NCBI GenBank assembly: GCA_963281155.1 | Contig: CAUJLY010000006.1 | Span: 6,324,001 to 6,388,000 of the forward strand | Length of the DNA stretch: 64,000 nucleotides | Reading direction: 5' to 3' | Source of the DNA: Rhabditophanes sp. KR3021 | Lineage: Eukaryota > Nematoda > Chromadorea > Rhabditida > Alloionematidae | Shown: piece after piece, positions 25,425-37,343 of the stretch | How positions within the stretch are numbered: the first letter of the stretch is position 1 | Layout of the letters: each line of letters begins with the position of its first letter | Notes under the pieces: model-generated | Database searches by the model: none | What the model saw: the letters and a program-made list of their open reading frames with translations, nothing else | What the model was told of the DNA's origin: nothing | Program-made: the position numbers and the translations under genes

Positions 25425-26438
25425 TCATCTATGATATTTTGCAAATTGATCGAATAATATATCAGCAATCAGTGCCTTTGCAGTTGAACGTTTCTTATAA
25501 TCTTTACAAATCATTTTTTCAAGCATTGTTGCTTCTACTGGAAAATCTTCAGCAAACCCAACAGGAAGCATATATTCTTCTTTAACAAATGTTAATTCGT
25601 ATTTCAATTTGAGCTCAGGTAAGCAAGTTATTAACTTAAAAAGAATATATGCCCACCCAGCAATGTCTGCAGATCGCCCGAAATGTCCGCTTTTTTTTTC
25701 CTCTGGCATATAATACGAATTACCAAGCAAACCATGATTTGGTTGACAAGTACTATTTGAACAATTTGAAACAGAACTTTGATTCGAATGATATTTTAAA
25801 ATGCACTCATTATTTTTTGTATCTTTAGTTCTTGAGATATCTTCAGTTTTTGTAATATATCCATATTTCTTGCAACATTTATATTGTAAAGCTAGGCCAA
25901 AATCACAAATTGTGACCTCTGTAATACACTCGTCGTTGTCTAGATTTACCAAAATATTGTCCATTTTTAAATCACAATGAATGATGTGCTTTTCATGAAT
26001 ATATTCCAAAGCTTTTAAGACACAAATGTTTATTTTATTAATTGCACTTGTTCGAAGTTTAGGAGTTAGGTTAACAAACCAATCTTTTTTATAAAGCTGG
26101 AATAATGATAAATTCATTAGTGGAAATACCATGTAAAGGCTATACATTGTTTCAGGATTGATGGAGTTAGAAATAATTTCACCTTCGTTTTTCTCAATCC
26201 AATAATTTAAAATTTTTATTACATTTGAATGGTTCATTTTTAATAGAATACTGACTTCGTTAAGACATTTCGTATGGCGTTTACCGAGATACGTAACTTT
26301 CTTTAATGCATATAGCTTTCCATCTACCATTGATTTATAGGAAGTAACTTCTCCTGAACCTCCTTTTTCTAAAAAGTCTATTATTTCATAGTCTTGTCTT
26401 GGACTATTATTATCAAAGAATATTCTTTGAGATTGCAT
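25425..26438 (-). CDS. eIF2-kinase-like protein kinase, HCD variant
   Basis: One exon encodes 337 residues, essentially a bare kinase domain. Seen: glycine loop GGSGEV (26-31), ALK lysine at 46, helix-C Glu61, the eIF2AK-like strand HSNVIKILNYWIE (70-82), catalytic loop IIHCDLKMDN (152-161), CDFGLA (178-183), MPEE in place of APE at 244-247 and a late Arg in CKDYKKRST. All catalytic residues are present, but the HRD arginine is Cys155, making it a non-RD kinase not expected to need activation-loop phosphorylation in the usual way. The DFG-to-PE segment is about 65 residues, much longer than usual, and rich in Asn, Ser, Cys and Lys. The overall look is PKR/GCN2/PEK-like, possibly Wee1-related. 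TTTCAG lies three bases before the ATG, a likely trans-splice site. Confidence 0.85.
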   Translation of the reverse strand: MQSQRIFFDNNSPRQDYEIIDFLEKGGSGEVTSYKSMVDGKLYALKKVTYLGKRHTKCLNEVSILLKMNHSNVIKILNYWIEKNEGEIISNSINPETMYSLYMVFPLMNLSLFQLYKKDWFVNLTPKLRTSAINKINICVLKALEYIHEKHIIHCDLKMDNILVNLDNDECITEVTICDFGLALQYKCCKKYGYITKTEDISRTKDTKNNECILKYHSNQSSVSNCSNSTCQPNHGLLGNSYYMPEEKKSGHFGRSADIAGWAYILFKLITCLPELKLKYELTFVKEEYMLPVGFAEDFPVEATMLEKMICKDYKKRSTAKALIADILFDQFAKYHR

Positions 26439-27505
26439 ACTCTGAAATAGTAAAAAATATTAAAATAAATAAATATGTATATTCATATATAAAAAAATGT
26501 CTATATTATCTACAAATGACTTTCAATCAATTTATTTTATTAGCTGTCAATTTGACGGTATTTATATTACAAATATTAATAAGACAAAATAATTGGGTCT
26601 AAAATTTGCTTTCTTTTTTAAGATTGTTTTCAACCAACAAAAATAATAAATTATATTTAAAATGTCAAATTATATCCAATTTAACAAGTTAAGTGCATCA
26701 TATTTCTAATGAAACAAATCTTTTTAAGTACTCTTTAATGTAATGTCTTATCATAAAAATGAGTAATAATACACTAGAGGTTCTTATCATTATTCATCCC
26801 TAAGACTGCATTAAGTATAATAATAAATGTTTTTGATCGTTTTATATTTTCACATAAGATTTAGTAAAAAATTAATTTATTTGTTTAAATGGTTTCATTA
26901 ATTTCCTTCAAATCATAGCATACAAAAATATGTTCTTAGGTAGTATATGTCTGCAACAAAATGATTGCTAATTTTAGGGGAAAAGGCTTTGTAATATGTA
27001 CCAAGGATATATCAAGTTGTTCCAAATTAAATCGTTTTACTATGAAAATATATATGTTGGCCAACTAGCTCACAATTTCTATGCTCAAGGTATAGTTATA
27101 AAAACTGGTGTAAGTGTTGGGATTTGGTTTAACTAGCTGCTCTTACCAATATTTTAAATAGTCTTTGTCCCATTATATATTTTTTGCAGTTATTTTTTTA
27201 TTTGGTCTTTTAAATAATGTATGTTCCATTTGTATCTTTGATCATTTTCATAATATAAGTAGTTTTTAAAAATCTGGTGTTACTATGCAACATTTAAGGA
27301 GTAACACAAATCAAATTCACAAAGGTCCTTTAGATAAACTTTATTTGGCTAAGGACTTGGAGATAAAATAGTTTAAAGTTGCAGGTCTACCTCATTTAAA
27401 AGAAACAAGTATTACAATGAAGGGTAATGATATAAAATAAACATACATTTTAACAAACTCTTTCTTACTACTAACTCAAGCTTGGAGATACAAGATATTT
27501 GATAA
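26439..27505. other. intergenic, no gene seen
   Basis: AT-rich spacer between divergently oriented genes. No RNA gene or coding exon recognised. Confidence 0.5.
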
Positions 27506-28846
27506 ATGATTATTGTTAAGTTTAAAATTTGTGTAATGAAGTTGATTTTATTACCTAAAACACACATGAAAATTATTATTTTAATCATTTTTATACATTC
27601 GTTTCGAGCAATCGCATATATTATGACTCATCTCTCATATCAGAGTTGTAACCCAAAGATAAATATGGGTAAGTTTGTATTCATATAATACTATTATTTA
27701 TTCACGTACATATTTTCAACATAATAAAAGGAGTCAGAGAAACTCGAGGAATAATATGTGAGATTATATGGAATACCTGCATAAAAAAGGAAGAGCCATT
27801 TCAAGGAATTGAACATATTTGCAGATGCCAAACTAAAAATGCCTTATGCATATACAATGAGATATTCTCTTCAATTCCATTGGCCCATTTTAAGTTGCTA
27901 TTTTTGTTTGAAATAAGACTGTGCTTTTTTCAAAATATAAATTTATTACTTTAAACCTAATCTTAACAAACATATTTTATAATTTGAAACTTTATCAAAG
28001 TTTCCTCAACATATTTTTGGTATATTTGCTTACAATTGACTTATAATAATTTTAAACAAAAAATATAAGCATTTAAAATTTGGTATGTTCGATGAAAAGA
28101 AAAATGAATCAACTTTTCTAGATATTTATCACTTTTTAACATATATCTTAAAATAGACGTTACACTCAATAGTTGACTATATCCATTTGTTAACCTTATA
28201 ATAACTATTATGACAGGACTTGGATTTTCATAAATAATAAAACTTTTCATAATTTTAAACAAAAATTGTACGTTCCCCTTATTTAATTTTTGTATTTGAC
28301 TTCAACAGTTTAGCGATGTTTCATACTTTTTTAATAAATATGTATTCTCGACTCCAGATGAATGGTCCCACAAAGTGCATTGGACTATTACTTCGCCAGG
28401 TGTTATTACGATGATTCCAATAAAGTTTAGAAATCTGCTTGCTTGGGCCGTTGCTATGTATAATTCAGGAATTAATCACTTATGTAAAAAGATAGATTTT
28501 TCAAAACGCGCCGTTCTTACTTGAGTTTTTGACAATTATCATGAGTTGATCTTTGCAAGCAGACAATCATTGATATACTCGCTTGAAGAACGATATGAAG
28601 AGTGTGTGGACAGCGGCATTCTTTCATAAAGATGGGGAAAAGTTCTACTCTTTAACCAATCATATTATTCAGCCACTTACAACTTTTCCTTACTATAATG
28701 AATACAAGGATATAATTTCTAAAGTTGAAACAGAAGATTATTTTGATAATATCTGTAAAAATGTTGCAAATAGTCATATTTACGGAATAGAAGAAGAACC
28801 TTATCCGAATCAACAAGTTGTTACTCTACCCCCCAAAGCAGCTTGA
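27506..28846 (+). pseudogene. secreted protein gene with a broken frame
   Basis: Proposed exons 27506-27668 (or from the ATG at 27566), 27731-27893 and 28314 onward, all phase-compatible. The start MKIIILIIFIHSF is a signal peptide; a cysteine-rich part follows (GIICEIIWNTCIKK, HICRCQTKNALC), then a long protein-like region (FFNKYVFSTPDEWSHKVHWT, ITSPGVITMIPIKFRNLL, YHELIFASRQSLIYSLEERY). An in-frame TGA at 28522 could be removed by a 42-base intron 28486-28527. A further switch to the frame of SVWTAAFFHKDGEKFYS near 28590-28620 has no good intron explanation; only a 37-base GTGGAC..AAG intron would bridge it. The C-terminus NQQVVTLPPKAA ends at 28846. Either a recent pseudogene, a one-base sequence error, or an atypical intron. 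Family not recognised. Confidence 0.45.
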
Positions 28847-29062
28847 AATATATCGTAATATACGAATCTCTCTTTTTAAAATTGCATTTATTAATCATCA
28901 TTTTTGTACCTGATAAAAGTTTTCTCTTTAATATATTAAATAAAACAGTATTTGCAAAAACATTTTTTCAATTTCATTTTTAAATTACCATTCTAACTGC
29001 ACATTTTTACTAAACTTAAGACAATTTATATAAATACTTAACTCGAAAATACAAAATAACAA

Positions 29063-30851
29063 CTAGGCAAAGCAAGGTGCCGTATTTTTTCTATGAGCTT
29101 TATTTTCTATTGGAGATTCAGAGGAATCTCTAGGTATAGTATAGTGCTCATCAAAATCTTCCATTTGGGAATATTCATCTAAAATTGGTTCAGAGAGTGA
29201 TATTCCTTTAGCAACATCTTCTTCATGTAAATCTTCAATTGGTTCAGATATTGATAATCTCTAAAACAAATGTGGTCATAAATTTAATTCATTTAAAAGC
29301 TGGGTATATACAGTTATTAAAGCATCAACTCACTTGTGACATGGATATTTTTCTAGCCCTCCTGTAAATCAAGCCTGGAGTATACTGAGCAATTGATGTA
29401 CGTCTATACAAGTGATTAGCGTACTTTTTTTGATGCTCATCTTTCAATTTTTTAGAAACAGTTGTTCTTTTTAACTGCCCGTCCCATTCAAGGTCAACCA
29501 AACCTCCTTTGGCCGCAATTAACTGTTTGACTCTCTTGGCAAAATCAATTGCTGACTCTCCTTCCTTTCTAGTCATTGGAGGTAAATACCAAACATCACA
29601 AATAATTGCCCATGATGTCATCATCATCCATAGATATTGCCCATAACCCTGGAGAGAACTGTTCCAAAAAGCATCGCCTAATCTCGAATCATATTTCATT
29701 GCAATAGGATAGATTGTCGATGCAATTTCAAAAGATCCTTTTTTGAATTGCATTACAGAGGTATTATTGATGCATGTCCCTTCAGGAAAGATCAAAATCG
29801 GCAATTTGTGAGAGTCATTCACATGCTCTTGCATTCTGAAAAAACGTAAATATACGTTAAGTAAATATTTTAAAGTTACCTGCTTGAAACAGCTTGTCTA
29901 TCCTTGGCAGCACTTCTTTCAAACCAAATATGGTCTGTCGATTTTGATAGAGTCTTTTGCAAGAAACCCAAGAAGCCTCCATGCTGTTGCCCGATCATAG
30001 CATAACAATTGTCACAACTTAGGATCATAACATCTATTGGGGAAGTGTGATTGGCAACACATATACCGCCACCTTTGGCCCTATTTTGAGTGTCATGAAA
30101 TTTAATAATGGAGCTAAATGATCTTGAAAATATACGCATGCACATCAACATAACTTTACGATTTAAGGCTTTTTTGAATTGCCCTCTTGGAATTAGACCA
30201 ATTGTTGCAGTTGAACAAATTAACAAAAGTAGACCAATCAGAAAAAGACCTACACGAATGTGTAAGGCTAGAGTGTATCTTGCTATAATTCCAAGGAAAT
30301 ACAAGAGTGATACCCTCCAGTTGATGTGCACATAGTTGGCTTTGTTTCTTGATAACAAATTCCAAGACACGAGAGTTTCAGCCTTAAAACGAGAGGTAAC
30401 CTCATCGTCAATAATTGCTTCAAATCCCGCCTAAATGAATGTTATAATGGATGCTATAAATATTGTAACTAACAGTAACAAAATCTAATGAATCTTGGAA
30501 AATTGTAACAACTGTCGTATTGCTTGGATTTGGAGTTTCAGAGTCATCCAATTTGTTTTTTACACTTTCACTTTTTTCTTTTTGAATGATTCTATCAGTT
30601 GACGAATGTCTTCTTCTCAGTGTATTTTCTTTTACTTCAATACTTTCAGCTTCTTTAGGGGGTTCTTCTAGAATTTCCTCCAATGTTTCAGTTTCGTCAG
30701 CAGCCCATTCAAATAAGAAACATAGTGTTGCAGTCATATATTCCCTTATACCAGTAGAATATCCAATCACTGACAATACCAGAACAAACAAAATAATGGC
30801 ACAAAATAGTGTCCAATAAATATATAAAAATAGCAAGAGCAGAGAAATCAT
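29063..30851 (-). CDS. glycerol-3-phosphate acyltransferase, GPAT3/4 type
   Basis: Four exons (30851-30474, 30430-29880, 29835-29334, 29260-29063) encode 542 residues. The enzyme acylates glycerol-3-phosphate to lysophosphatidate in the ER membrane, the first step of triacylglycerol and phospholipid synthesis. Seen: an N-terminal membrane segment at about 4-32, the family motif DDEVTSRFKAETLVSWNLLS, a second pair of membrane spans at about 166-206, the catalytic NHTSPID (His254, Asp259), and FPEGTC at 326-331 for substrate binding. The C-terminal tail on its own exon is acidic and holds a twice-used SEPI motif. The closest C. elegans members from memory are acl-4 and acl-5. The splice donor after exon 1 (GTTAGT at 30473) was chosen because it restores the family sequence in phase 0. 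Confidence 0.93.
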
Positions 30852-32457
30852 TCCAATAGTTTAGTAGATACCGATATAATATTGTTGATAAGTAATAATT
30901 TGGTTGTTGTGTGGCGTGATAATAACTAAAAAAATTAATTCATTTTCTAATTTATCTAAACCAGGCAAAAAATAAATGTAATTCTTAAAAATAATTATGC
31001 TTAGAAGGAAGCTTTTGAATTGGTAATAGAGTAGTTTAGTAATAGACTTGTAGACAAAAAAACAGTTGCAATGTCTTTTTAAACTCATGACATGGGTCGA
31101 TTTTGATTAGGTGAGTACATACTACACACTAAATCATATTGGGTTTGTTGCAATTGTATCACGACGTATGTTTTGAAGATAGAAGGCAAATATATTTTTA
31201 AATTATGTTTATGAATCCAATTTAACTAATTAAAATATATTAGTAAATATTTATAATTTAAAATACTACACAGGTTACTAACTATAAACTACTTTTTAAA
31301 TGTGCTCTGGTTGTACTATATTTTTAATAACTGCTCGGACAAAGTTCACCTATATCATAATAAACATAATGCAAATAGTTATGATATGATCCTTTCATAA
31401 TAAACTGAAAAATGATAAGTTCAAGACATATTTCTTTAACTAATTAACAATTACAATATTAAGGCCGTTTTAATAGTCTTTCACTGATCGATATTACTAC
31501 ATTATAGTAACAAAATAATAAGCTAAGTTAAAAAAGATAAAAGTTGTTATTAATTCCACAATTATCAAAATAGCAACTGTTAGGTACAAATATTAAATAT
31601 TAAAATAAGAAAAAGAAGCAACTCATCATATAAACAACTTCTTCATTTTGTATGTTTAAGTGAATTTATTAGATCAATTTGTTTTACATCCGAAAGTAAT
31701 TATTATTATAATAAATATAACTTTGGTAATGAGATTTAAACAAAAATCACACTGATTTCCTTTCAAGCATTGCTCTTTCAATTTATATTGTTGAAATCAG
31801 GAGCTTCCTCGCTATGACCCCACATGCATACACTATTAATAACCATTTTGCGTTGAGAATATTTTCAATTTTAATGTCATTTTACTTATCAACGAACAAA
31901 AAATATATGTACACCCGAATATAGGTAAAAACTAGGTGCTTACGCTTTCACCTTACAACGTTTATACGAGACATAATCAAGACAAATCAAACATTGATAA
32001 AAATTACTTTCTTTATCAAATTATATTTAGATATTTTATGGAATTGAAAACAGAGATCTTTCGACTTTTTGAAAGTTATTATTTTCTCCTGATATTGGGA
32101 AATAAATTTACTTTTAGAATAAACTAGTAAAAATGAAATAACAAAACGGTTATATGGAAATAAAAAATATATGCTTACAAAATTGTAATAAAAAGAATTT
32201 TGTTGTCTTTCAATTGTTATTATTGGTATATTATTTGCAGTTAAATTAAATATATATTAAATCTAAAATAAAAAGAGCATACTATTTTATAAAAAATTAC
32301 TTTTTATACTTGATGGCGTCTGATTCTTTGATGTTCCAATTTTTGGTACTAATGCTTTTTAATTAATAGAACATTATTTAATTTATTGTTGGTTTATATA
32401 ACAAAGATGATGTAAAGATTATGCCCTGTCAACTTCGTTTACACTAATTTGAATTGA
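30852..32457. other. intergenic, no gene seen
   Basis: AT-rich. An open stretch without internal splice signals at about 31730-31930 (plus) and other short frames look random. Nothing further recognised. Confidence 0.5.
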
Positions 32458-33954
32458 TCATAACTTGAAGGACAGATAAACAGGCTAAAATGGAGTTGTA
32501 ATTAGGTATTGATATGTTAATAAAAAACTAACCTTATGGTCTCCCATGCAATATTCTTTTCCAACACTATCATATGATAGTTGAGAAACATTTTGCAATT
32601 TCGACCATGCAAAGTTGTTCATCAATATACGGTCACACCAAGCTGGAGGTCTAGTTTCCATAAAATTAGAAAATTGATCTGGGTCCTCACTCCAAGGGTA
32701 AGTTGGAGGGAATGAAATTTGACATTCATGTAAATCTTTATACATTGCTACTTCATGGTCATCCGTCAGATATTGATGCCAATTTTTAATTAATGATTGT
32801 GGATCAACATATAAAAAGCGTTTCTTCTCTATTCTTAAAACTACCTCAGCGTCAAACAATTTGCTCTTTTTAATGCAAGGATCAGGTCTGAATTCAATAG
32901 CTGCAATTGTGCAAATACTTTCAGAAACACGGCCGCTTTTTGTAAAATTACTTTTACTTTCATTGTCCGTCATTTCAACTGAAGAATTACTGCAACTATG
33001 AGTTACTGGCGCATGTAAATTGAACCCATTTATTTTGGACCCTTCGTCAAGTGGAGAGATGTGGTGTGCTAATGTTTTTTGCGTAATTTTCTAAAAAATA
33101 ATTCGATCAATTCCGGTTCTACATAAACAAATGCAAAACTTACCTCGAGAAATGTTTTTAAGTTTAGACGGAAGTTAAAATCACCAAATATGTAGTAACT
33201 TTCTTTGTTACCTTTGTTATCGTTTATATAATTTAGAACATAGTTCATGGCATTTGCACGATTGTTACTATATAGGTTTGGATTCTGGTGACAGGCAATG
33301 TTGGAATCGTCATGAAAGAGGTGAACATTGACCAAGTTAATTGGCTCACCATTAAATTCAATTTTTGTATGAAGGAGACCTTTTCTGCCCCACTTAATTG
33401 TTGTCCATAGTTCTTTAGGAAACTTTTTTTTAATCATATATTTAACATTTTGAAGATTTTTTGAAAAAACTGTAAAACCATTTTTGGGAGATTCAAATGT
33501 TGAATTTGAAAAATTATGTATCTTGACACAGTTCAAATATTCCCTTCTAATGAAAATGACACTACCTAGGGCTGTGTATTGTTCACAAACATCATATTCC
33601 AAGTCCAAAAACCCAATTGCTGAAGAGTAGTCAGTCAATTTGTCAAATAACTCTTTGATCAGTGGTTCTACAAAAGGAGAAAATTGTTCAAAATGTTTAC
33701 CACCAACTTCTTGAAAATGAATGATTAAAATTTTGGCTGATTGAGCGTTAATTGACTTAAATGATTATGATGTAATAATGAATAGGTAAAATGATTTTTT
33801 GTTTGATAAAAAACATACTTTTAAAAGACCGGCTTCCCAGGAATCTTTGATTTTGCAATTCTAAATATAACATATAACAAAAACTAAGTGGAGTTTAATT
33901 TACCTCTTCAAATAAAGATCCAACATTTGCAGTGAGTAAAAGTAAATCGTTCAT
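32458..33954 (-). CDS. ipp-5: type I inositol-polyphosphate 5-phosphatase
   Basis: Five exons (33954-33904, 33860-33819, 33755-33144, 33090-32533, 32484-32458) encode 429 residues. The family (INPP5A) removes the 5-phosphate of Ins(1,4,5)P3 and InsP4 and ends calcium release signals. Seen: LLLLTANVGSLF at the start, FQEVGGKHFE, NVHLFHDDSN (about 174), the catalytic GDFNFRL (222-228), ISFPPTYPWSEDP, PAWCDRIL (384-391) and a final GDHKPV (418-423). The last exon has only nine codons; adding it converts a frame that ends in non-homologous residues into GDHKPVYLSFKL. Human INPP5A ends in a CAAX farnesylation box; this model ends FKL, so membrane anchoring must differ or an alternative end exists. 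The Ser/Asn-rich insert around the start of exon 4 is unusual. Confidence 0.93.
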
Positions 33955-36476
33955 ACTAAAATAAAAATTTAAAATATATGTACAAATAGAAACATTTTAA
34001 AAATTATATCTGTAGCAATAATAATACAAATCTACTAATCTACTTTTAAAAAATACTTTTGATTTATAGTTGTAATCAATTAAATTCCGATAGCGTCACT
34101 AGCTCACTTTGACATCGTTCACAATCCCTGAAGCGGAGATGTATAGTGAGAACAAATTGTTTATTTTTTATTTTAATTTCCAGATCAAACAAGTTAATCA
34201 TAGAAATATAATGTTTCAACTTAAATCCAAAAATTTATGGAGCATAAATTATGTAAGTATGAATATATACAGGGTGTGATGAACATTATTAAAAAAAGAA
34301 TATCAACAAAAATATATGTCAATTAAGTTTTTGTTAAGGAATTGTTGTTGCCTCAAACACCATCTACACTTCAACTTTTTCGAATTACCTTCTTAATGCC
34401 TTGTCTAGTGTGGATGATAGGAACCCACAAGTGGATATGAATATAAAATTTAGTGATGCTAGTGAATATGTATACACTATAATGCAATCGTCTCTTCTAA
34501 CTTCAAAGCGTTTATTATTGATGTGAAAACATTTTGGCTAGGAGTAACTTTTGTGTGTATCAATTCCACACTCTTCCAAACACAAAGACATCATTCTCGA
34601 AGAAAGAAAAAATTAACTGTGTGAGGAGACACTAACTGTTATCATAATAATAATTGTGAGCCAGTCTTACTTTCAAGCTATACACATATATAAAAGTATA
34701 CTGATCACACAATTATGTAAAATAGAAACGTCAAGGTCACAATTTAACACTTAAAAATCAAATTTTATATACTTTATCAATTATTGTACGAGTCTCATTG
34801 CAAACAATAAAACAAGCTAGCTTTTAAGGGAATGATTATGCATTCTTAATAGTCATCAGAAAAACATTTAATCGTAAAATTTAAAAAAGTGGCAGTTGAA
34901 GTGGTTTCAATAGACAAAATTGCTCACAAATTAAATGGTACTTAAATACAATTGAAAACACAATGCTCATTGTTGTTTAAATGGAATTGGAAAGCTATTT
35001 GGATCGAAAAACTTTGTAATCAAATGTAATGAATTAGTAGAAACATTCATCGTTACCTGTCACATAAATATTCATAAGTATATATTTATATGCACATATG
35101 CACAAACACACCTCTACTAGGTATATAATTTTCTTATGATTATGATAAAGAATGTTGTAAAGGAATAATTTTGAATTGTTACATACAATTTATGTATCTT
35201 TGCCTTACATATCATAAGGAACAGAATAATATTGCCTAGGAGTATAAATGTATTTTTACGGAAGTTCATGGATAGCGAAACGATTTTTAAAAGATAAACT
35301 ATTATCAACAACAACTTTACCAATACTCTTCTAATGACAACTATAAATTCATAAAAATTTGATAATTTTCGTAGTGGCAGCATCTGAGTAATATTAAAAG
35401 TAGTCTAAACTGTCATATTTTCTCTTTCTACGTAAGCAAAAGTTTTAGGCAATAATAAATTTTTTTATTCTTAAATTAACTAAAAAGGTGTGACATCAGA
35501 TGAAAATTGTTTGAACTTTAATCTGATTAAGATTGACAAATTGATAAAAAGAAAACTTTAAAGTTATGCATATGCAAGAAAGTCTTTATTTAGACAAAAT
35601 CAAAAGATAAATTCGTATAGTTTCTTTTATTTAGTGAAGAAGATTAGCAACGCATTATTACTCCGAAACACGATATTAACTTATCTTTTTTGAAATTGTA
35701 TGTGACATTAGCTCGTTTTTTAAAGTATACATTTTGAAATATACAAACCAGCCAAATTTCCTTATACGAGAACGTAAAATAAGGAGATTTGCTGTTTGCT
35801 TAGCTATATTTATTCAATGTAGATTATGCGTATCTATTGTTTTTAATGAACCGGTAATAATAATAAAAAATTACAGTTTAAATTCTACATAAGTAAAAGT
35901 AATAATAAAGTAAAATTGCGTACATTTAAGCATTTGATTACGACAAGAGTTGTGTGCTACGGAAGCTACTTATCATCATACTAAAATTTAATCGCCAAAA
36001 ATAATAAATATACTTTTATAAAACCACAAAAAATATGATGTTTCAATGTTCAGTTTATTTGTATTACTCCTTCATGCTAAAAAAGGAATGTTAATATTTG
36101 TAAGCAAGAAACAAATTATAAGGTTAACTATAATAAAATCCTGAATTGGTATAAATCATTTACCCACACACACAATCACAATACCTTCTAACATTATTCA
36201 AACGACCTGAATAAATATATTTATAAATATGTAATAACTGGTAAAAGAAGAAATAGAATGGTATGCAGTAAATATTGTGACTTTTCACCAAAAGACTGCA
36301 TCTTTTACCATTTGCATCATCTCTTTACATATCAAATGAAATCCTTTCAATTTCCCTTTATCTTGGTGATTATATAAAATAAAAGATTATCATGCCTTTT
36401 CATTTCTAATCTTGAACATCCAACTTGTGGATTCTAATATATTTTACTATCACATATTTATAACAATAGGATAGTA
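33955..36476. other. 2.5-kb intergenic with one exon-like island
   Basis: Mostly featureless AT-rich DNA. On the plus strand 34184-34252 is 23 open codons bounded by TTTCCAG and GTAAGT, and about 34330-34520 has mixed protein-like frames interrupted by stops. These may be remains of a gene; see the separate entry. Confidence 0.45.
34184..34252 (+). other. orphan exon-like segment
   Basis: Sixty-nine bases open in a single frame lie exactly between a TTTCCAG acceptor and a GTAAGT donor. Downstream, after a TTAAG site at 34334-34338, the frames ELLLPQTPSTLQLFRITF and, offset, SSVDDRNPQVDMNIKFSDAS look protein-like but end in stops. A complete gene could not be built. Candidate decayed gene or non-coding transcript, head-to-head with the 5-phosphatase gene. 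Confidence 0.25.
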
Positions 36477-37088
36477 ATGAGAATTTGTACCAGTCTGGTG
36501 AGTTTATTTGTAAGTTATTGTACATTGGTGCATGGACAATGGATTCCACCACAATTTCAACAGCCACCTCAACAACAACCAGTCAATTTTTTCCAAAATC
36601 CTAATTGGTTGGCCCAACCTATGTCACCTGCTGCTTCTTCGCCGCAGGGAAATGCTGTAGTAGCTCAGGCAGGAAAAGGAAAAGGCAAAAGAGTTCATCT
36701 GAATGATGGCGTTGCAGGCAAAAGAAACGCAAATCAAAAATTAAAGGCTTGTTGCAATAAACTACCCGACGCAGACAATGAATGCAAAAGACGTTATTGT
36801 GATTTCAATGCTTTGGCTCCAGGAACAGTGCTAACTTACCTTACAACATGCCAAGCAAGAGGCCCCACAGTTGGTCAAATGTGGGATTGTGCTTCTTCTA
36901 GAGCTGATCACAGAAGTTGCTGTGCCGGTCAAGGAGTTATGCCAGCGTGTATGTCTTATTGCGAAACAACAAACGGTGTTCCAACAGACTATCTAAAATA
37001 TATAGTGTGCCTTGGGCAATTTGATAAAATCCGTTTATGTTTTGAGCACTATCTAGGACACCATCCAAACCTGAAAGGAGATTTTTAA
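36477..37088 (+). CDS. secreted DB-module protein
   Basis: One exon encodes 203 residues. A signal peptide ([20 protein letters not shown]) is followed by a Gln/Pro-rich stretch, a basic GKGKGKRV segment, and from about residue 88 a nematode DB module: paired cysteines KACCNKL and RSCCAG with YCDF, TTCQA, WDCASS, PACMSYC, IVCLGQ and LCFEHYLG around them. The DB module is a disulfide-rich extracellular domain found almost only in nematodes, often in secreted or cuticle-linked proteins; its function is not known. The basic stretch before the module contains potential processing sites (GKRV, GKRN), so the mature form may start there (inference). Confidence 0.92.
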   Translation: MRICTSLVSLFVSYCTLVHGQWIPPQFQQPPQQQPVNFFQNPNWLAQPMSPAASSPQGNAVVAQAGKGKGKRVHLNDGVAGKRNANQKLKACCNKLPDADNECKRRYCDFNALAPGTVLTYLTTCQARGPTVGQMWDCASSRADHRSCCAGQGVMPACMSYCETTNGVPTDYLKYIVCLGQFDKIRLCFEHYLGHHPNLKGDF

Positions 37089-37343
37089 ATTATAAAAATT
37101 TAGAGTAATATGTATTCATAATGATTTTGACTATTTAAATGGAAAATGAATAAAAAATAGTAATTATTTTATTATAAAACTAATATTCTTATCATTAATA
37201 ATAAAAATATGTCTTTTGATTGTATATAATATAGTGCATAATTTGGCAAAAACAGAAACATTTAAGAAATTGAATAAAAAGCAATTAGCCCGTCTTAATA
37301 TTCAAGTGATAAAATAGCTGACTACAAGCATAGCTCTTTCTTA

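Noticed and set aside
31733..31930. 64 open codons on the plus strand without an early ATG
   Set aside because: Roughly this many such frames are expected by chance in the window, and no splice structure supports it.
35117..35383. 88-codon minus-strand frame
   Set aside because: Leu/Ile/Phe-rich, no homology, no signals; chance frame.
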